64,000 nucleotides of DNA, taken from NCBI GenBank assembly GCA_020638635.1, contig JACKIE010000005.1:124001-188000 (forward strand). The letters run 5' to 3'. Made by a program: the position numbers and the translations under genes. Shown here one piece after another: positions 60,108-64,000 of this stretch; within the stretch, counting starts at the first letter, position 1, and each line of letters begins with the position of its first letter. The DNA comes from Planctomycetota bacterium. Its GTDB lineage: Bacteria > Planctomycetota > UBA8742 > UBA2392. The notes under the pieces were generated by a model. That model worked only from the letters and a program-made list of their open reading frames with translations. It was not told the origin of the DNA and did not search any database.

Positions 60108-62549
60108 CTAACGATACCCGGGCGGGTGTTTCAGGCCGGTGGGGGGTGGGGGTGTGGTGAATGCGTCCTTGCTGATGGCGCCGGGCGGCACCAGCCTTAC
60201 GTCCAGCACCGGCTCCGTGAACTGGAACTGCCAGGCCGGCCAGTCGGGGCGGGTCTCGCGCCAGGCGAAGATGCGCATGCGGTCGCGACTGAGCCCGATG
60301 ATCGTCCCGTTCAGCACGTCGCAGGTGCGCACCGGCTCCGGCGCCGTGAACTCCAGCGCCGTGCTGCCGTCGCGGAACAGCATCGGCACCACGGGGCGCT
60401 TGATCGCCACCAGCAGGCAGCGCCGCCCGCCTTTCAGCTCGGTGGCGGCCAGGTCGGAAATCGCCGTGCCCGCGTAGAAGGCCAGCACCGGCGGCTCGCT
60501 CGACTTCGGGTCCCACACGAACACGTCGCCCGCGGTGTCGGCGATCAGCACGTACTTGTCATCGGCGGCCAGCGCCGTCACCTCGTGGCGCGTGCCCCGG
60601 TAACGCGCGGCCACGCGCAGGGTGCTGCCGCTGTCGTTGGTGGCCTCCAGCAGCATCACGCTGGGGCCGTTGGCGAACAGCAGCCGGTTGTCAAACACCT
60701 GCAGGTTGCGGGTGGTCGAGAACTTGCTGATCAGTTCCGGCATCACCTGCACCGCGCTGCTGTAGGGCTGCAGGCGCGGCCAGCGCAGCAGGCCGAACTC
60801 ACTGTGCGTCGCGTAGATGAAGCCGTGGTAGACGACGGCCGCATTGATGCCCGTGCGCGCGTCAACACCCGGGCCGATGGGGTACTCCCGGTTCGCCTTC
60901 TGGTGCTGCACCAGCGTGGTGTAAACGCCGTTGCGCGCGCCGGCCAGAATCAGGCGATCCGCGCCCTCGCCCGCCACGCGCACGCTGCGCAGGCTGCCCA
61001 GCCGGCCGTGGTCGTAGTCGAGTGACAGCAGGGTGTTGTCCAGGTTCTCCTGGCTCAGCGGGTCGATCGCGAACACGCGGCGGCCTGAGGTCACCAACGC
61101 CACGGCGTCGATTTCGGGCTGGCTGCTGGATTCCTTTTCGGCCTCCTGCAACTCGACTTCGCTGAGTTCCTCGTTGTCCACTTCCTCGAGCTCGTCGGTC
61201 TCCGGCACGTGCACGGAGACGGCCTCGGTCACCTCGGTGAGCGAAGTGCCCAGGGCTTCGTTCATTTTGCTGGCGGCCACGGTGGCGACGTCTTCTTCGT
61301 CGATCTCCGCCGGGCGGCGCATGGCCTGAGTGTCTTCCTCGGCGATGCGCACCGAGTCGCCTTCCTTCACCTTGCCGGTGTCGGCCTCGTGGTGTTCCTC
61401 GCGCACGGGCTCGAGGCGCGGCTTGGAAATCGCGAGCTCGACCTGGCGGGCCTTCTGCGCTTCGATTTCCGCCATGGCCTTCAACTGTTCTGGCGACATG
61501 TTTTTCAGCATCAGCTTGTGCAGCAGGTCGGCCTTCAGCTGCTCGTCCCTGATCAGGTTGATGTAAACCTCGATGCGGTCGTCCGAGAGCTCCGACTTCA
61601 GCTTCTTCACCACCTCGACGTGCTTGTCGAGCATGATGGAGTCCATCGCCAGCTTGTCTTCCAGCACCAGCTTGCGCAGCGTGGCCTCCAGGCTGTGGGC
61701 CTGCTCGCGGTACTCCGCCTCAAGCTTGTCGAGCTCGGACTTCCGCTCCAGGTCTTTCAGTTTGCGCTCGTGTTCCTTGATCAGGCCCTCTTCGCGGGCG
61801 GAGACCAGGAAATCCTCCAGCTCCTGGCGCGAGAGCTCCTGGCCCAGCTGGTCGCGCAGCATGGCGGCCTGCACTTCCTGCTTGGCGCGGTCGCGCTCGC
61901 CCTGTTGCTTCACGTCGGCGATGTCCTGGCGGTGGCGCTCGAAGTCGTCGCTGCGCACGCGCCCCAGCTCGAGGCCCAGCTCGCCCAGGCCCTTGGCCTG
62001 CAACTCACCGGCGCAGCGATCGACGATGCGCTGGCGGACTTTCTGCAGCTGGGTTTCGTCCGAAAGCTGCTGGGCGCTGTATTCCTTGATCACGCTGCGC
62101 ACGGCGGCGGCCACCTGTTCCTGCACTTCCGCCTTCAGCAGCGGCCAGTCGAAGTGGCGGCGGCCCTCCACGTTGTGCTCGATGAACGAGTCGATGGTGT
62201 CGCGCCGGGTGATGTCCGGCGTGACGCTGAGCTCGAAATTCACGCTGGCGTCGAAGCCATCGCTGGTGGTGGCCTTCTGCGCGTTGAAGGGGATGCGCAC
62301 GTCGCGGTCGCGCAGCAGGTGGGCGGTGAACTCGCCGGCGGTCTCCTCGCCGGGCATCAGCACCTTGGACTTGCCGCCTTTTTCCTCGACCAGGCCGACG
62401 AAGCCCTGGGGCACAGCGTACTTGCTGCCCAGGATGCCCTTGACCTGTTCGGACTTCACGCGCAGGTAGACGGTGTTGGCCGTGGGCGTGACGGGGTCGC
62501 GTTGGAAACGCTCCTGTTCCCCGTATTGTTTTTCGACGAATTCTTCCAT
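60108..62549 (-). CDS. SPFH/band-7 protein fused to coiled coil and propeller-like domain
   Basis: 813 residues. Residues about 25-220 resemble an SPFH (band 7/stomatin) domain, without an N-terminal membrane anchor. A long coiled coil, rich in Lys, Glu and Gln, spans about 190-370. An acidic linker with many Glu residues runs to about 480. The C-terminal 320 residues are beta-repeat rich with WDP-like and YDHG-like turns (FVWDPKSSEPPV, HEVTALAADDKYVLIADTAG), fitting a WD40/PQQ-type propeller. GAGGG precedes ATG 62549. Function unknown; membrane microdomain or assembly role is inferred. Confidence 0.8.
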   Translation of the reverse strand: MEEFVEKQYGEQERFQRDPVTPTANTVYLRVKSEQVKGILGSKYAVPQGFVGLVEEKGGKSKVLMPGEETAGEFTAHLLRDRDVRIPFNAQKATTSDGFDASVNFELSVTPDITRRDTIDSFIEHNVEGRRHFDWPLLKAEVQEQVAAAVRSVIKEYSAQQLSDETQLQKVRQRIVDRCAGELQAKGLGELGLELGRVRSDDFERHRQDIADVKQQGERDRAKQEVQAAMLRDQLGQELSRQELEDFLVSAREEGLIKEHERKLKDLERKSELDKLEAEYREQAHSLEATLRKLVLEDKLAMDSIMLDKHVEVVKKLKSELSDDRIEVYINLIRDEQLKADLLHKLMLKNMSPEQLKAMAEIEAQKARQVELAISKPRLEPVREEHHEADTGKVKEGDSVRIAEEDTQAMRRPAEIDEEDVATVAASKMNEALGTSLTEVTEAVSVHVPETDELEEVDNEELSEVELQEAEKESSSQPEIDAVALVTSGRRVFAIDPLSQENLDNTLLSLDYDHGRLGSLRSVRVAGEGADRLILAGARNGVYTTLVQHQKANREYPIGPGVDARTGINAAVVYHGFIYATHSEFGLLRWPRLQPYSSAVQVMPELISKFSTTRNLQVFDNRLLFANGPSVMLLEATNDSGSTLRVAARYRGTRHEVTALAADDKYVLIADTAGDVFVWDPKSSEPPVLAFYAGTAISDLAATELKGGRRCLLVAIKRPVVPMLFRDGSTALEFTAPEPVRTCDVLNGTIIGLSRDRMRIFAWRETRPDWPAWQFQFTEPVLDVRLVPPGAISKDAFTTPPPPTGLKHPPGYR

Positions 62550-62654
62550 CTGCCCTCAAGTCTACAGCCCAAAAACGGCTTGAAAACGGGCGTTTCCGGG
62601 CCAATCGTCTTTGCCAAAACGCGTCGGCCGGTTTCTGTAATCCTTCTCCGGCTC

Positions 62655-62682
62655 TTGGCCGTAGTAATCCGGGGTCTAAAGT
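62655..62682 (+). promoter_or_regulatory. candidate promoter for the secreted protein
   Basis: TTGGCC (62655-62660), 16-bp spacer, TAAAGT (62677-62682), 27 bp before the ATG. Confidence 0.45.
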
Positions 62683-62709
62683 GACCAACCTGACCATTCG
62701 GGAGAATCC

Positions 62710-63828
62710 ATGAAAACTGCTCGTTTGTTGCTGGTGCCGGCCCTGCTGGCCGGCGCCCTGCTGGTGTCCGCCCAGGAGGCGGAAAAGCCGCCGTTCGAGT
62801 TCAAGGTATCGGGCGAGACCGCGGAAGACTTCAAGATCGAGTTTGTCGCCAACCAGAAGCCAGACCAGTCAAGCGCCAAGGCGGTGGTGGAAACCTACGC
62901 CGGCTGGACAGACAACCGCGAGTCCACGCAGGCCATCTTTGACGCCGTGGGCAAGAAGTGGGACGCGGCCCTGGCGAAGTCCATGCGCGCCCACGAAGCC
63001 AAGCTGCTCTCCGAGGCGATGCTGAAGGCGATCGACGAAGCCAAGGCGCCCGAAGAAGAAAAGGGCGATTCGGACTACTCGGTCAAGCGCGGCGCCGTGA
63101 AGGTCACCGGCGAGAAGACGGATGACGCCGGCGTAAACTGGATCGAGGCCGTGCAGGAAACCCGCATCCACGAGAAGGACTGGGAAACGGGCGAAATGAA
63201 GGACCGCACCGAGGAATCCAAGCTGCGCTACTCGTGCGTCAAGGGAGACGACGGCCTGTGGCGCATCAACGTGATCGAAGAGTGGGCCAAGGACTGGGAA
63301 AACGCCGATGAAAATGGCGAAGCGCCCATGAAGTGGCAGCCCCAGAGCAACATGCTGGCGTTCATCCTGCTGGGCATGCAGGAATACGACAAGCGCAAGC
63401 CGGTGCCGGCGCTGAAGCAGGATTCGGCCGAGGCGGCCGCCAGGGCGGTGTTCGACTGGCTGATCCCGACGCGCGATGACCTAAGCAACTCGATCCATAC
63501 CAAAGGCCTGAAGACCTGGACCGACCAGCTGCAGAAGCTTTTCACCGAGCAGTACCTGAAGGACCTGATGAAACCCTTTGCGGAACGCGACGACAGGGAG
63601 GAAGAGAAAGCTCGCGAAGTCGAAAGCACCAGCGAAGGGGCCGATGGCACGAAAGTCGTGAAATTCAAGCCCCGTTACGAGTGGGCGGGCGCGGTGGAAA
63701 TCCACGTTAAGCAGACCGATGGCGTGTGGAAGGTTGTCACTGCCGGCTACTACGAGCAGGACTGGGCCAACGAGGGCAAATTGAAGTTTGTGAGCGAGCC
63801 TGACGTGTACCAACTGAACTGGCGATAG
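62710..63828 (+). CDS. secreted protein, unknown function
   Basis: 372 residues. Signal peptide with cleavage near SAQEAE. Two segments, about residues 105-190 and 290-372, share a pattern of KV.......GAVW/VW and W....GYYEQDW-like endings, so it may be an internal duplication of NTF2-like domains. It is highly charged with many Lys and Glu. GGGAGAA precedes ATG 62710. Not recognised. Confidence 0.75.
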   Translation: MKTARLLLVPALLAGALLVSAQEAEKPPFEFKVSGETAEDFKIEFVANQKPDQSSAKAVVETYAGWTDNRESTQAIFDAVGKKWDAALAKSMRAHEAKLLSEAMLKAIDEAKAPEEEKGDSDYSVKRGAVKVTGEKTDDAGVNWIEAVQETRIHEKDWETGEMKDRTEESKLRYSCVKGDDGLWRINVIEEWAKDWENADENGEAPMKWQPQSNMLAFILLGMQEYDKRKPVPALKQDSAEAAARAVFDWLIPTRDDLSNSIHTKGLKTWTDQLQKLFTEQYLKDLMKPFAERDDREEEKAREVESTSEGADGTKVVKFKPRYEWAGAVEIHVKQTDGVWKVVTAGYYEQDWANEGKLKFVSEPDVYQLNWR

Positions 63829-63915
63829 AGTCCGCAGTGAAGCAAACACGGGGACCCATTGCTACATAGTCTCAGGCACGCGGGTGGTTGTCCCAGCTTG
63901 CCCGCAGGAACGCAA

Positions 63916-63945
63916 AGCCCCCCGATTGCTCGGGGGGCTTTGGTT
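63916..63945. terminator. bidirectional terminator
   Basis: AGCCCCCCGA (63916-63925) pairs with TCGGGGGGCT (63930-63939) over TTGC, with TT tract beyond. Same core as the element at 3626-3648. Confidence 0.75.
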
Positions 63946-63951
63946 TTGGGG

Positions 63952-64000
63952 CTACTTGTCGGAGATGGTTACCTTCCACTCTTCGCTGTTGGCCCTTACT
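63952..64000 (-). CDS. 3' end of a gene cut by the window edge
   Basis: A minus-strand frame reads VRANSEEWKVTISDK and stops with TAG at 63952-63954, 12 bp from the terminator. Only 15 residues are visible, so no function can be given. Confidence 0.5.
   Translation of the reverse strand, partial: VRANSEEWKVTISDK

Overview
The window is 64 kb of high-GC bacterial chromosome with about 60 protein genes on both strands and no rRNA, tRNA, CRISPR array, transposase or phage gene that I could see. The mix of genes (ABC1 and Ser/Thr kinases, a Bat/DUF58 pair, an ECF sigma factor with a FecR-like partner, multihaem cytochrome, type IV pilin-like proteins, nifU-nifS, many lipoproteins and signal peptides) points to a Gram-negative, probably Planctomycetota or similar deep-branching lineage. 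No taxonomic marker was tested, so this is inference. Most real starts are supported by a GGAG-type ribosome binding site, and many genes are in short operons with ATGA overlaps.

Layout. 1-3.5 kb: end of an ABC1 kinase gene, then a DUF58/Bat-like pair. 3.6-6.8 kb: three-gene minus-strand operon of a lipoprotein, a coiled-coil anchor and a membrane protein. 6.9-10.2 kb: multihaem cytochrome with an exported partner. 10.2-15.1 kb: zinc-ribbon proteins, Ser/Thr kinase, enolase, ispD. 15.2-19.2 kb: rpsO-pnp-accA. 19.3-23.7 kb: zinc-ribbon membrane protein, haem lipoprotein, comEC and a DUF4349 lipoprotein. 23.7-29.9 kb: two tandem PilX-like paralogues, then an ECF sigma factor and its FecR-like partner. 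29.9-36.4 kb: PRPP-synthetase-like gene and type 2 thymidine/AMP phosphorylase, ChaN-like protein, glmM, tsaB. 36.5-39.8 kb: aldehyde dehydrogenase followed by two repeat-bounded toxin-antitoxin-like cassettes. 39.8-48.5 kb: split Ada (adaA-ogt), enoyl-CoA hydratase, ankyrin gene, Rieske-flavoprotein fusion, Na/Pi transporter, AAC(6')-like acetyltransferase, radical SAM gene. 48.6-53.8 kb: HExxH protein, a candidate structured RNA, an MshEN-repeat protein and two pseudopilins. 53.8-60 kb: nifU-nifS, DNA methyltransferase, glycosyltransferase, beta-helix acyltransferase, DUF309. 60.1-64 kb: SPFH/coiled-coil/propeller protein and a secreted protein.

Three things stand out. First, the last 58 bp of the aldehyde dehydrogenase gene recur about 600 and 1200 bp further on. 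Each interval holds a two-gene DUF4258-like/DUF2283-like module. The first two 58-bp copies differ at one base, whereas the modules share only about 45% (DUF4258) and about 30% (DUF2283) residues, as if cassettes were stacked at a fixed site. Second, NifU has lost all three canonical scaffold cysteines but keeps its other two Fe-S modules, and an IscR type-1-like palindrome lies at its promoter. Third, the window carries many families of palindromic repeats that sit on or beside stop codons, and one pair is inserted in frame inside a radical SAM gene.

Functionally, the pilin-like proteins, MshEN protein, pseudopilins and ComEC are consistent with a type IV pilus or competence system whose motor genes lie elsewhere. 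The remaining genes are mostly housekeeping (glycolysis, isoprenoids, translation, fatty acids, cell wall, tRNA modification, Fe-S assembly) mixed with exported proteins of unknown role.
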